From: Cliona cf. orientalis
Lineage: Eukaryota > Porifera > Demospongiae > Clionaida > Clionaidae
Direction: 5' to 3'
Assembly: GCA_963930775.1 (NCBI GenBank)
Contig: OZ005699.1
Span: 1,633,501 to 1,697,500, forward strand
DNA length: 64,000 nucleotides
Shown here: positions 33,547 to 45,244 of the stretch, piece by piece
Layout of the letters: the number at the start of each line of letters is the position of its first letter
Position numbering within the stretch: position 1 is the stretch's first letter
Program-made: the position numbers and the translations under genes
The notes under the pieces: model-generated
What the model was told of the DNA's origin: nothing
The model's input: the letters and a program-made list of their open reading frames with translations, nothing else
The model's database searches: none

Positions 33547-36500
33547 CTATGTCCTGGTGACCTTTAGTTTCAAGTCACATGCACTTGCTCCAAGTCCTGC
33601 TTCATTGAGAGCGTCCGTCAGATCTTCTAGTGTAGCGAAGCTGGTGCTCCCCCGACCATCCCCAGGAGCCCACTGGAGCCAATTCTCTAGCATCGCCCCA
33701 AACCATGCAGCTAACTGGTGCACCTTGTGACAGATTTGGTCTAGCTCCAATATTGTCGAGTTCCCCAGGTAGAAAGCCCAGATGTATGCCAATCTCTCTC
33801 CATTTAGCTGCATGGAGCTTTAGCTGACGCAACAGCAATGGCAGATCTTTATTGGTGAGCTGTCTTGTTTTGTTCTCATCCTCTGCAAGGAGTTACACCC
33901 ATACAAATTTTAATTTGGCAGTGAATAATAATTATGATGCACAATGTCGTATAGTATAATAATTTTTTTTTTTTTTTTTTTTTGTCTATAAAACTTTCTG
34001 CATTACAAAGCAGTGGATACACAATAGCAAAAGCTAATCGAGTGTGCACCCAGGGAACCAAAAAACAAAAAACAAAAGACAGAATACATACTTAAGTATA
34101 GAGCAAACGTTTAAATGAAGACAAGATAGTGGTGCACACCTGGCTATCATCAAGAGAATTCCATGCAGCAATACTACTTGGCACAAATGAATTATAAAAA
34201 TAATTGGTACGTGCAAATGGACATCTAAGAGTGTCAGTTCTAGCTAGTCTCTCCGAGTGAGCTGCCTGCCTCTGAAATATAGCCTCCGGAAAATAGCATA
34301 GATTGTGGATGATCTTGTACACTTGTGCTAGTTTTAGATGCAACCTTCTTTCACTCAGTCTAGGGATATATCAGTTACTTCGAGCATACTGTTATAGTTA
34401 GCATCCCATTGATGTGTAACAAGTTTCAAAGCAAATTTTTGGACCGATTCCAACTTGTCAATGTCATTCTGCATGTAAGGGTCCCACAGTTGTGCGGCAT
34501 ACTCCAGGTGCGGGCGCACCAGACTGAGGTACAGCTGCCGGAGCGTTTCAGATGAGGAGTTATTGTAGAAGTGCCTATAGAGGAGACCCAAAATCTTTCT
34601 TGCTTTGCTGCAAATCTCCATTGTATGTTCGGACCATGAGAGGTTACTTTTAATCAGGACTCCAAGGTACTTGAAGATGCTCACTTCCTCGAGCTCGTTT
34701 CCATCCAAGAAAAGGGTAAAATGGCCAATACTTAAATGTCTCTTTTTAGAGATTAACATACGTTTGCATTTAACAGGGTTGAGCTGCAGGAGATGGTCGG
34801 TAGACCAGGTCTCGATTGCATCAAGATCGGACTGTAAGAGTGAGATATCTTCTCGGCAAGAGATTGTGCGGTAAAGTAGAACATCGTCTGCATACAGCAC
34901 TAGGTCAGATTGTGGTGATAAAGCAACGCCAGTGATGTCATCAATATATATGGAAAATAATAAAGGACCGAGTACTGATCCTTGTGGCACACCAGAAGAT
35001 ACCAGTGCTTGGCTAGAAGTGGCTCCTTCAACTACAACTCTTTGTTTCCTCTGGGTGAGATAATCGGTTATCCATGCCAATAGATTGTTATGCAAACCAA
35101 TCTGTTGCAACTTTTCAATCAATAATTTGTGCGGTACACTGTCAAACGCCTTCTTATAGTCCAGGAACACGGCACAGATCTCTTTTCCTGATTCCATCAG
35201 CTGGAGCCATCTATGAACTGTTAGGAGAAGAGCGGTTACTGTTGAGCGTCCAGCTCGGAAGCCCCATTGAGACTTTGAGAGTGGATGAAACTCCTCCATG
35301 TGGCATAGAATGAGTGAGCAAATGTGCTTCTCCAGAACTTTGCTGAGGATGCTCAACAAGGAAATAGGTCTGTAGTTCTTTGGATCGTGGACTGTAGAGG
35401 ACTTGGGGATAGGGACTACATGGGATTCCTTCCAAGCATTCGGTATTTTACCCGTTCTTATCGACAGATTAAATAATTGAGTTATCGATGAGGAGATGTA
35501 TGGTGCAGTGTACTTCAACATTTTCGCAGAGATGCCATCTGGACCATTTGATTTTGAGATGTCCAGGTGGCTGAGCAGGTCGCGTACTTCTTCTTCTGTA
35601 CAGTAAAGATCGTCTGGGAATTCTTCCAATCGAGTTGTAACTCCACGAGTAGCATTCTCTTCCAGGGGAGCAGACCGTGAGTTGAAACACTTGGCAAAGA
35701 AGGAGTTCAGCATTTCAGCTTTTTCAAGGCTGGTGTGTGCTGCAGTTCCAGCGTCGTCTGTTAGAGTTGGAATTGTAGATTGCTGTTTTCTAAGATATTT
35801 TACTGCCCTCCAGAATTCTTTTGGCTTCTTGGGATTTAGTATCTTGAAGTATGCCTGCTTGGCTTGATGAAGCTCCTGGGTAACAATATTATTATACTAA
35901 TATTCACACATGCATGACAGACTTGTACACTTGCATGCACATGCATGTGCATGCACACACACACACACACTCGCTCACATACATGCACACACGTAGTAGA
36001 TGTACATGTAGTAGCATGATACTCCATCACATACACAGCTATACTCACCTGCTTGCTCATATAATTTCAGCTGTTCATTAAGGTTGGTCACTTCTTCAGC
36101 TTTGGACTGTAATTGTTTTGCCAACTGTTCCCTTTCCTCGTCCAATTTCTGTATCTTTTGAAGGATGTCCTCACACAAGGCAACACTGCTCTCCAGTCCC
36201 CTTGCCATTTCTTCAGCTGACTTGGAGCTACTCCGAAGGTGAATCAGCTGAGCCTTCAGTTTAGCTGTATCTTCTGCTGCCTCTGTTGCTGCAATGATAA
36301 CAGGAAAGGTTTAATGATAGTAGAGCCTTTATAATCTTTCCGACTACATGTTTCTCACCACGGAAGATCTCCTTGATCTGATATACAAGTTCACCAAGCT
36401 CTGGTGAGGTGTCTTTGAGCACCTTGAAGAAGTTCCTCCATGTTGGCTCTGGAATACTGTCAGTGCTGTTTATCCAACTTTCTATGAAATCAATTGCTTC

Positions 36501-38041
36501 ACATGAAATAGCAACAGGTCTTGTGTTGACGTCTGACTTCTCACGTTCAGAATTCTGGGTCTAGAATCATATTGAAAGTGGTGCACATAAAAGAATTTTA
36601 TTGGAATAGTAAGTAGCTAGCGTGTAGTCATAGGGAGTGACCTACATAACTTGCCCATACTAGCCATTCGGTTTGCCTTCTGAGTTGCTTGACTTGGACA
36701 CCAGTCAGCTTTATAAGATTCCCCAAATTTGATTGTAACTTTGTCAGCACTGGTACATTCATTCCCCACTCCAAAGTGACCAAGGCCTTCATTGTCAGGT
36801 GGCTATCTGGGTTGTACTCGTGGTCTATTGTAGTATACAAAATATAATAGACCAAAATTTTAATGCTGGTAGGCTGGTAGCTAATTGCTTGTACATAATA
36901 GTGTAATAATACACATGCAAGTGGAACTGTAGCGAAAGCATGCATAATAATTGTTAGCTAGCTGTTAGTACTTCACTGTACAACAGTGTGTATTATAGTG
37001 ATTATATTATAATAGTACCTTTTTGGCTGACTCGAATGACATCTAGCCGTGATCCATCCTGTTGTCTAATAGTGCCTATCATAAGCAAAGCTTCGTCAGG
37101 TAGTCCCACAAGATGAGGAGCTTGATCAAATTTGACACCACTGTTGCCCCAGACTACGGGTAGTATTGGAGGTTGAAGGAATGCTGTAAATATTATTCCT
37201 CTTGAACCAATACAATAAAATTGGTGATTTTGGACGAGGCTTGAATATTTCCTTCCATGTAATATTGCATCAAATTCTTCTAGTGATATCATCTCAAGCA
37301 TTTCCCAATACCCGTAATCCACATCCACATCGATATCCTTGTCTTTGCTTCTGTCAAAACTTGAAATTAGTGCTCTCCAAATACTGATATTACTGCGCCA
37401 TCGATAGGAGTCGACCACAAATACAGCATGACTGTCTACTGCAACCACATCCCAATAGCTTCCACTTCTTTTCTTTGATTCCAGCTGTCTGAGCTTCCAA
37501 TCTCTGCCATTATAGATTAGCTGGTTTATAATATTACTATGTCCCTTATATGCAATGATAAGATACTTATAAGAGCTGGTAGCAAGAACATCAGATTCTA
37601 AATGTCGATATAAAATCATCATGCTAGGAATAGGTTTGATACAAGACTCCTTGAAAGTGAAATCACTATTACTGAATTCCCACAGGGTCATGTTCTTCCC
37701 ACTAATCAATAGCAGCTTGGAACTATAGGTAGCCAGCACACTATGTGATGCATAAATTGAACGTGGGACAGAAAAGCTACTCCAGTCATTATTTGAGAGA
37801 GAATACTTGTACAATCTGCCATCACCTTCGCAGTCACGGCCCAATGCATAAACATCTTCATCCCATAGCTACAACTGGTGCTTTGAGGTAGTGAAGAGAC
37901 GGCGGATTGAGGCTATTCATCCGTTCAAACACAGGCTCAGAAAGAGGGTACACTGGCACTTCTGTGCCAACCTATGGCAGTATTAATATTATAAATACAA
38001 ATAACAATCTTTCTAACCTTTTTCTTAGGGAATTCCGCCAT
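33547..38041 (-). pseudogene. KD-B: decayed copy of KD-A
   Basis: Exons match KD-A: 38041-38018 (MAEFPKKK), 37971-37019 (propeller), from 36824 (exon 3, donor unclear near 36,650), 36554-36359 (death-fold), 36288-36049 (coiled coil) and 33882-33547 (Death domain). Two frameshifts break it: an extra four bases near 37,866-37,872 (after AHHYL... the frame ends, resuming at WDEDVYALGRD), and a one-base change in the Death domain near 33,710, where LSQGAPV and LAAWFGAMLENWLQW lie in different frames. A LINE occupies the intron between the last two exons. Splice sites are otherwise kept, so decay is recent, or the locus could still make partial products. Confidence 0.85.
33962..35879 (-). mobile_element. 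5'-truncated non-LTR retrotransposon (LINE, CR1/Jockey-like)
   Basis: Minus strand. The 3' end is a poly-A tail (T run at 33,962-33,984) and the 5' end, at about 35,879, lies inside the region before the reverse transcriptase. The main frame runs 35,877 to 34,355 with motifs KNYRPISLLS, GFRAGRSTVTALL, AVFLDYKKAFDSVPH, SGVPQGSVLGPLLFSIYIDD, LYADDVLLY (catalytic) and KYLGVLIKS. A one-base shift near 34,365 separates the C-terminal part (to 34,092, NSFVPSSIAAWNSL). No endonuclease domain is present, hence 5' truncated and dead. It lies in an intron of KD-B, in the same orientation. Confidence 0.93.
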
Positions 38042-38512
38042 CTTTGATTTCCCACATCCGGATCCAGTTGGGCGGAGCGCAATCTCCAGGCCACATCCCC
38101 AACGCGTGGGGTTGACGACCTTTACCATAATAATAATTATTGCATGCATGAGAGAGCATACACTGAAGGTTACACGAATTTCAGTGGATCTAGAAACACT
38201 AGGTCATTGGTGGTCACACTCTAGCTTGCACATCAAAATGCAGATGGTTACACCATACACCCATTACCTTGGTGGCCAAATGAATGGCTAATTATTATGT
38301 TTAATTTTAGTGGATAAAAATTAATGCAAAAGTATCAGTATACATGCAAATCACAATAATATTATTATCAAATTGCTGCAATAACTATAAAACTAAGCAA
38401 GACTGACACAAAATTTTTTTATCCATCAGGAATAGCTAGATTACATTATGTTCAAAGTTGATTGTAGTAGCTACAGGTGTACAGCAGTAAACAATTCACG
38501 GAGCATTGTTAG

Positions 38513-41500
38513 CTATGTTTCAAGAGGAGGAGCGGAACTATTGGCAAGGAGGGGCTCACTTTCCAAGGCATCATCACCATTAGCAGTTTCATACCAATCG
38601 CTAATGCTCAGGAGCTGTTCCTGGGATGAAGATCTTGTTTGCTCCACAGCACTGATATTGATGGGAGCAACGGCACATGCTGCAGCCTGGATTGGAGTTT
38701 GCTGCCTGAAGTTATGGACACAGTGTCCAATGATGCAATGAACAACAATCCCCAGAAACTGGAGAAAAGCTATTCCAATCGAGATGCAAGTAACTGCTGA
38801 TTTCCATGCTTGATTGTTTTCAAGGTTGGCATAGATCATTCCACCGCTACAAAACACCAAATTCCCCAGAGTCAATCCTTCAAGGATCTGAACATGTCGA
38901 TCACCATACACACTATTCCATGCCAGGTAGAGCAATAGAGTGGTAGCTACAAGAAGGAGTATGAATAGATTCAGATTTTGATTTGCATCGGCGGTTGCTG
39001 TAAACAATATCAGGAGAGCAACTCGAATGAAGAGCATTAGTCCAAGCCAGTATTTGTAGTTATTATTGTGTGGGGCAAAGAGAGCATCGTGCAGTGGTAG
39101 TGGTACATCAAAGAAGCTCCTGTAGCGTTGCACTCGTGCTAAGCATAGTATGCATTTAGATTTCCATCCTTGTTCATAGTTGTCTTCAGCATTGAGTTCA
39201 CCTTGAATTTGTTTGACTGCGCATGCTTCACGATTGTGCTTGCGAATTTGAATCAAATCACAGTTACATGCAAGCAAGTTATTCTTGAATCCCATGATTA
39301 GGATTTGGACTGAGAAAAACAAGCTTACTATAGTAGCAAAGAGAGCCAGAATGAACAGTACCACATGCTTGCCCCTGAAGTAGCTGACATTACCATCAAG
39401 AGCCCACACAATATCCGTTGAATTACTGGGGAAGCTGGTGAGTGTTGAGAATCGCAAAGCGTCAATAATTGTTCGAGCAAACTTAGTGTAGGACATTAGA
39501 AGAAAAGTCACTAGAACATGTGTAGGTTTTCCCAACAGCTTCAAGTTAGAAATACGTGGAAAATGCTGTTGAAGGTTGGTGTGTCTGTACAAGAGAACCA
39601 CCAGATAAGCTATGATCCAGATGTAGATAGGGAAGATGTATTGTAAGAGAGATTTCCAGAATGCATCCAAACCCTTAATGAAGCACGCTTCGATCCCAAA
39701 ATCGAGGTTAAGCCATGCAATGAAGACTTTGAAAACGTCAGTAACTTCACTGGTAGTGATAGAGAACAAAGCTGTCTGGTAAATCCATACAATATTTGCA
39801 TAAAATAGAAGACCATTGATTGCTCCGTTGGTGATGGTAAGGTCGAGAGCAGCAATCAGGATATAGAGTAGTGGTCCTGCTGATACAAAGAAAAGAAAGA
39901 GTGCTGAGTTGGCACTGTTGGGGCAGTAGATGCAGCTAGAAGATCCAACAGCTATGCTATACCCTTCCCTGCATCCACCACAAAGAACTCCGGAATGATC
40001 AAAGCTACACTGTGCATCTGAGTCATTTTCCAAGTTCAGTAGCTCGTTCTCTGATTTACAGTGATTAGGTGGACAATGATCATTGAAGGCTACCTCTTTC
40101 CCACTCACCCCAATCCACTCTCTACCACTTCGAGATACGTATCCCGTTCCATTCCTGATTGTGCAGTTTACTTTTCTCTGACTCAACTCGAGGTAGCAAT
40201 CACAGCTAGGTGGCTCACCCACCAGAGTGAATCCTATGGGGCATGGAGAACGGAGAGTTATGTTGATGAAAATTGGTGTGACGAGGAGAGAGCGTGGAAT
40301 AATATCAGTCTTTCTGTATCTCTCAATTGCACGATTTATTTCACTGAAGTCACTGGGCGCATAATATAATATTGTCCGTTCAGCTACTGTCAGGTACATA
40401 ATCTCATAAGAATTCCAAGAATGCAGTGAATAGTGGAGTAAAGTGCAGTGGTCATTTTCAGTTATTCTTTGAACATGTTGCTGTTTGTCACCAAGAGAAG
40501 CCTTGTACGATAAGTGTGCAGCACTGTTTGATTTAGGAAGGAGTTTGGTGTAGACCTCTCCCATGGTGGTGCCAAATTCTGCTCCAACCGTGACGACACT
40601 GACAGAAAATAATTCTCCGGGAAAAACTGGGTGACTGGTGGCATATATTTTAGATAAATTAGCACACTGTGGTCGACCATGCTCGTCACAGATACAGGCA
40701 CGCAGCACATCAGAAGCAACTGCAGAAAGCGTCACGTTGGGTTCAATCTTGAATATATGTTTCCAAGGATGTTGTATAAAGCTTTCTGAGTTCAATTTGC
40801 AGTTGCTTTTCACTGATATTCCATAGATGTTATCACCACCCTTACCTGCTGAATTATTAAAAAACTTGAGTGCGACATGCTTGATACTAGCTGTGGTATT
40901 TGGGGGACCATAGAAACACCATAAATTGTTGTCATCATTCTCAGTCAGTATGAGGGATGGATAGGAGTCGATGTAAATAGCTCCACCAAAGCTTGAAGCA
41001 GAATTGTGTATAAAGTTGACAGTTGTGTATTCTTCAAGAATTATCATTGTTAAGAAGATATGTGATAGAGACAAGGCTCCACCCTGACGGGCGGAGTTTC
41101 CTGTGAATGTTACCACCCCTGAAAAGGATAAAGTAGTCACTTTACTATTAATAACTGTTCCATTATTGTTTGCAAAAACAGAATTCTGTACATTGACACA
41201 ACCTGCATGGTATAGCTCAATAATTTGTAAATCTCCCGTAAGGTCGGTATTGTTGAAGAAATGGCATTTCACCAAATCTGTCTGTCCATAAGATGAGACC
41301 AAAAGACCAGCTGCTGCTGGAAGTATTCCTCCAGCTCTTATTGTATTGTTGAATACAGTAGTGCTATCGATAAGCAGTTTGAGCTCAATTGAACCATGAA
41401 ATATGAGTGCTCCTTCAGAATAGCCAGAGAAAGTACAATTAGTGATGTTGATCAACGAATTTGTTGCATAAACTGCCATACCATTTTCCCCAACAAAATG

Positions 41501-42409
41501 ACTGTTTATTACAGTCAATTTGACATAACGAGAAAATATGTAAATGTCCGAGGGACGTGTAAGATTAGTGACATCATCACATAAATGAGGTAGTGGGAAT
41601 GAAGGCATTGGAATATTAATACTGTCAGCTAGAACTGAAATTGTTACATTTTTCATTTCAAATAAAATCCATTGAGATTCAAAGTAATCCGGGCTGAATA
41701 TTACCACTGAACTGAGTTGTATTTCACTCCTGGTTAGAAAGTTTGTATTCCTAATATGGAGCATGGATTGCTGCATCGTAGCATTTTGTGTGCTGTGTGC
41801 TTCATACTCTGCGTATACACAAAGTTTGACCTCAATCCTGCTTATCTTGAAGAGGCTGCTAGTAACAGTGACTGCTGCTATTACATCAACACTCATTGGC
41901 TGAATTTGGACAATAATTTTAGTCATGATAATCCGATTGAATGAAATAGACCAGGAATCAGAGTAGCGTTTCTGTACTAAAAACACACTTCTGCTGCTGC
42001 CAACAATCTCAAAATTCGCAATTTTCAGATTAGAGACTTCAATTACTGAGATAGTACTGGAGAGCAACTGAATCTTTGTTAATGGGGCTTCTGCAGCAGC
42101 CCATGAATAGGCAGTATTTTGATTAGTCACAACGACATATTTAATTTGCACAAAATTTAGTGGAACAGTTGAAGTGTGTACACCATCGAGTAGGATCAGC
42201 ATGATACTGTCAGTATTTCTTCTGTTAAGTAACTCATTTGCAGCCAAGTGGTCCAAAGTGATGCAGGGACAAAAGTTTTCAGCGGGGCAGTCAGAGTTGC
42301 TGGAGTTAGATGGTTTTATGTAAAAGGTAGCTGGTGAGCATGAATTACATGACACTCGAGCAAGACCAGATGCCAGCACTGCCAATAAGAAAATGACCAA
42401 CTCTGTCAT
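38513..42409 (-). CDS. Beta-helix, Cys-rich, multi-span membrane protein (1,298 aa, intronless)
   Basis: ATG at 42,409 followed by a clear signal peptide (LVIFLLAVLASGLARVSC). Residues about 25-620 carry parallel beta-helix repeats with many N-glycosylation sites and blocks such as GGALSLSH, FGGAIYID and GKGGDNIYG, as in pectin-lyase-like/POMP folds. Residues about 720-835 are Cys-rich (CPIGF, CDCYLEL, CSFDHSGVLCGGCREGYS). From about 840 to 1,230 come about nine or ten membrane spans (NGLLFYANIVWIYQ, FPIYIWIIAYLVV, GNVSYFRGKHVVLF), then an acidic cytosolic tail ending PPLET. I infer a plasma-membrane receptor-like protein with a large ectodomain; function unknown. It lies 470 bp from the KD-B start. 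One uninterrupted frame among intron-rich genes is notable. Confidence 0.92.
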   Translation of the reverse strand: MTELVIFLLAVLASGLARVSCNSCSPATFYIKPSNSSNSDCPAENFCPCITLDHLAANELLNRRNTDSIMLILLDGVHTSTVPLNFVQIKYVVVTNQNTAYSWAAAEAPLTKIQLLSSTISVIEVSNLKIANFEIVGSSRSVFLVQKRYSDSWSISFNRIIMTKIIVQIQPMSVDVIAAVTVTSSLFKISRIEVKLCVYAEYEAHSTQNATMQQSMLHIRNTNFLTRSEIQLSSVVIFSPDYFESQWILFEMKNVTISVLADSINIPMPSFPLPHLCDDVTNLTRPSDIYIFSRYVKLTVINSHFVGENGMAVYATNSLINITNCTFSGYSEGALIFHGSIELKLLIDSTTVFNNTIRAGGILPAAAGLLVSSYGQTDLVKCHFFNNTDLTGDLQIIELYHAGCVNVQNSVFANNNGTVINSKVTTLSFSGVVTFTGNSARQGGALSLSHIFLTMIILEEYTTVNFIHNSASSFGGAIYIDSYPSLILTENDDNNLWCFYGPPNTTASIKHVALKFFNNSAGKGGDNIYGISVKSNCKLNSESFIQHPWKHIFKIEPNVTLSAVASDVLRACICDEHGRPQCANLSKIYATSHPVFPGELFSVSVVTVGAEFGTTMGEVYTKLLPKSNSAAHLSYKASLGDKQQHVQRITENDHCTLLHYSLHSWNSYEIMYLTVAERTILYYAPSDFSEINRAIERYRKTDIIPRSLLVTPIFINITLRSPCPIGFTLVGEPPSCDCYLELSQRKVNCTIRNGTGYVSRSGREWIGVSGKEVAFNDHCPPNHCKSENELLNLENDSDAQCSFDHSGVLCGGCREGYSIAVGSSSCIYCPNSANSALFLFFVSAGPLLYILIAALDLTITNGAINGLLFYANIVWIYQTALFSITTSEVTDVFKVFIAWLNLDFGIEACFIKGLDAFWKSLLQYIFPIYIWIIAYLVVLLYRHTNLQQHFPRISNLKLLGKPTHVLVTFLLMSYTKFARTIIDALRFSTLTSFPSNSTDIVWALDGNVSYFRGKHVVLFILALFATIVSLFFSVQILIMGFKNNLLACNCDLIQIRKHNREACAVKQIQGELNAEDNYEQGWKSKCILCLARVQRYRSFFDVPLPLHDALFAPHNNNYKYWLGLMLFIRVALLILFTATADANQNLNLFILLLVATTLLLYLAWNSVYGDRHVQILEGLTLGNLVFCSGGMIYANLENNQAWKSAVTCISIGIAFLQFLGIVVHCIIGHCVHNFRQQTPIQAAACAVAPINISAVEQTRSSSQEQLLSISDWYETANGDDALESEPLLANSSAPPLET

Positions 42410-42960
42410 AGCTGTAGCTTGAAAAGTGCAAGAAAGTTGATTATGATCAACACTTAAATAGCTAGCTACCTTTAAATTTTTGTTTATAGATAATTATAAT
42501 TATAATAATAATTATAGCAATAGCTAATTATTATGCAATCCTTCACTGTCATGAACTAATGAATAGGATTTACTATAGCAAGTTATTTTTGGTTTCACTC
42601 TATGTGCAAGTTAGTGAAAAGAACAATACCTTTAGCTGAGGAAGTTCTCAGTTCCTTACTATCAAACACATGTGAGCATATATGCATATTATTGTTATCA
42701 CATTTCCAGACTGCTGTCATGTGCTATACAGTGTACACAGTGTTGCATGCTATGGCTAATAATACTGACCCTTCTTGTATGATGTAGGATTTGTAAATCT
42801 ATAGTAGCAATTAAATTTTACTGACTGTAGCTTCATTGTATTGTTATATAGCTACAACAGTTTCCAAAATACAAGGGTGAGGGAAAATGATCAAAACACT
42901 CTTACATCAATCAATGAGGGTTAATAACATGCTATCAGATTCCATAATAATATAATTGGG
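42410..42960. repeat. 5' flank of the receptor gene, duplicated at 44,425-44,930
   Basis: AT-rich region upstream of the 38,513-42,409 gene, matching 44,425-44,930 along most of its length (e.g. GTGCAAGAAAGTT, ATCAACACTTAAAT). It must contain the promoter, but I see no clear TATA box. A short GC hairpin (GGGGCGAGCCTGAGCGAGCC) marks its far end near 42,958. Confidence 0.8.
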
Positions 42961-43000
42961 GCGAGCCTGAGCGAGCCCCACACTAATCAGTACTACGATT

Positions 43001-43391
43001 TCTGTATCTTTTGAAGGATGTCCTCACATAAGGCAACACTGCTCTCCAGTCCCCTTGTTATTTTTTCATCAGCTGACTTGGAATTACTCCGAAGGTGAAC
43101 CAGCTGAGCCTTCAGCTTAGCTGTATATATCTTCTACTGCCTCTGTTGCTGCAATGATAACAGGAAAGTCCTATATAATGATATTACGTAGTGCATGCCT
43201 TTACGATCATTCTGACTACATGTTTCTCACCATGAAAGATCTCCTTGATCTGATATACAAGCTCACCAAGCTCTGGTGAGGTGTCTTTGAGCACCTTGAA
43301 GAAGTTCCTCCATGTTGGCTCTGGAACACTGTCAGTGCTATTTATCCAGCTTTCTATGTACTCAATTACTTCACACGAAATAGCACCTGTT
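43001..43391 (-). pseudogene. KD fragment (death-fold and coiled-coil exons)
   Basis: 43,391-43,232 matches the KD death-fold exon (SWINSTDSVPEPTWRNFFKVL) and 43,155-43,001 the coiled-coil exon, the latter with a four-base insertion (GATATATACAGC) that shifts frame. Propeller and Death-domain exons are absent. The lower end breaks abruptly at CAGAAAT. Confidence 0.88.
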
Positions 43392-43965
43392 ATGCACTGG
43401 TTGACACCCAACAGACGGTATAATAATACAAGTGGAAGTAATTTATAATTATTAAGCATGCGGAGGCGACAGAAGGAAGTTCTGTTTGGGGGGCGTGTAA
43501 ATATTAACAATTGTGTATAAAGCATGTGCAAAAATTTAGGGCTACACCCACTTAGTTAAAGTGCAAAGGTCTCACTCGTGGTGCTAGCTAGACTGCTTTT
43601 GTAGGTATATCTGAATGTATTTGTCATAAAAGTACTAGCTACTTTGGATTGGGGGGGGGGGGGGGGGGGGGGGAGGGAAGGGTCTGAAAGTGGGGGACAA
43701 GTGCCCTCCTGGTTTCAGAATCCACTACCTATACCGGGATAATTATAGCACCTAGTTAAAGGGAGTGACCTAAGCTTGCGAGTTTGATACGGAGATCATT
43801 ATTTTGAAGTTTGGGTTTGGGTTTTGCAGCCAATTAATAGATACTCCATGCTCTCCTTTGGCTGGGATGTATACATGTAGCTACACACTCCTATGGAAGC
43901 CGAGAAGGGCAATTTCGTTCGATTCCGCAACCCGCAACCCGCATCCCGCATCCCGCACAATATTT
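43392..43965. other. Spacer with poly-G tract
   Basis: Contains a run of 23 G (43,651-43,673) and a short tandem repeat of CCCGCAA/CCCGCAT (about 43,928-43,959) that abuts the receptor fragment. No gene seen. Confidence 0.7.
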
Positions 43966-44424
43966 CTAGCGTTTCTTCACTGAAAATATACTTCTGCTGC
44001 TGCCAACAATCTCAAAATTCTCGATTTCCAGATTAGAGACTTCAATTACCGAGATGTTACTGGAAAGCAACTGAATCTTTGTTGGTGGGATTTCTGCAGC
44101 AGCCCATGAATAGACAGTATTCTGACTAGTCACAATAACATGTTTAATTAATTTTGTACAAAATTTAGTGAAACAGTCGAAGTGTGTACACCATTGAGTA
44201 TAGCGTAGGATCAGAGTGATACTGTCAGTATTTCTTCTGTTAGGTAACTCGTTTGCAGCCAAGTGATCCAAAGTGACACAGGGACAAAAATTTTCAGCGG
44301 GGCAGTCAGAGTTGCTGGAGTTAGATGGTTTTATGTAAAAGGTAGCTGGTGAGCATGAATTACATGACACTCGAGCAAGACCAGATGCCAGCACTGCCAA
44401 TAAGAAAATGACCAACTGTGTCAT
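43966..44424 (-). pseudogene. 5' fragment of a receptor gene
   Basis: Begins MTQLVIFLLAVLASGLARVSC and matches the first 150 residues of the 38,513-42,409 protein, with a small insertion after TLIL that disturbs the local reading. It stops at VKKR with nothing of the family below. The upstream flank is also copied, so this is a broken duplicate of the 5' end. Confidence 0.9.
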
Positions 44425-45244
44425 AGCTGTAGCTTGAGAAGTGCAAGAAAGTTAATTATGATCAACACTTAAATACCGTTAAATTTTTATTTGTACATAA
44501 TTATAATTATATAGCAATATGCAATCCTTCACTGTCACGAACTAATGAATAGGATTTACTATCATGGTAATTATTTTTAGTTTCACTCTACATGCAAGTT
44601 AGTGAAAAGAACAATACCTCTAGCTGAGGAAGTTCTCAATTTCCTTAACATCAAACACATGCACACATTTCCAGACTGCTGTCATGTGCTGTACACAGTG
44701 TTGCATGCTATGGCTAATAACACAGACTCTAGCTTCTCGTACGATATAGGATTTGTAAATCTATAGTAGCAGTTAAATTTTACTATACTTATCACGACTG
44801 TAGCTTCATGTATTGTTGTAGCTACGACATGCAGTTTCCAAAATATAAGGATGAGGGAAAATGAAACATTCTTGATCGATCAATGAGGGCTAATAACATG
44901 CTATTTATAATAATATTATAGAAATATGAAGAGGGCCAAAAATCAGTTCTCACTAATTTAGGACTTAGTATGATTGTACAAGTGTGGCTATCATTGGAGC
45001 CACCTGAGAAGAATTAGGAGCCCATGCTATTTAATATAATAATTATTATTGCTTACAAAACACGAGAAATAATTGGTTCCATATCTCATAAGAAACTATA
45101 ATCATCATTCTCATAATAACAATATCATTAGTCATAATCACATATTCTAAAAATTAACTGGGATTGTGTGTGCATGTTCTACATACAATAATTATTATTG
45201 CTAATTAGCCAGTTAGCTAGGCTTGCGAAAATGGAAATTAAGTT
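44425..45244. other. Intergenic; copied receptor 5' flank, then AT-rich
   Basis: 44,425-44,930 repeats 42,410-42,960. 44,931-45,244 is AT-rich with ATAATTATTATT runs; I see nothing else. Confidence 0.7.

Larger units (their letters stand above)
32681..38300. repeat. Segmental duplication, copy 2 (myosin 3' end plus KD-B)
   Basis: Starts at CAGTTGGGTCC, directly fused to the truncated receptor remnant, and follows copy 1 through the myosin last exon, KD-B and its upstream flank (including TGACGACCTTTACC at 38,113-38,126). It lacks the tandem array, the palindrome and the 24,975-25,228 element; it has gained a LINE. Confidence 0.9.

Noticed and set aside
33930..35900. Direct target-site duplication of the LINE
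   Set aside because: The flanks show similar AT-rich words but in inverted rather than direct orientation, so no duplication can be claimed.
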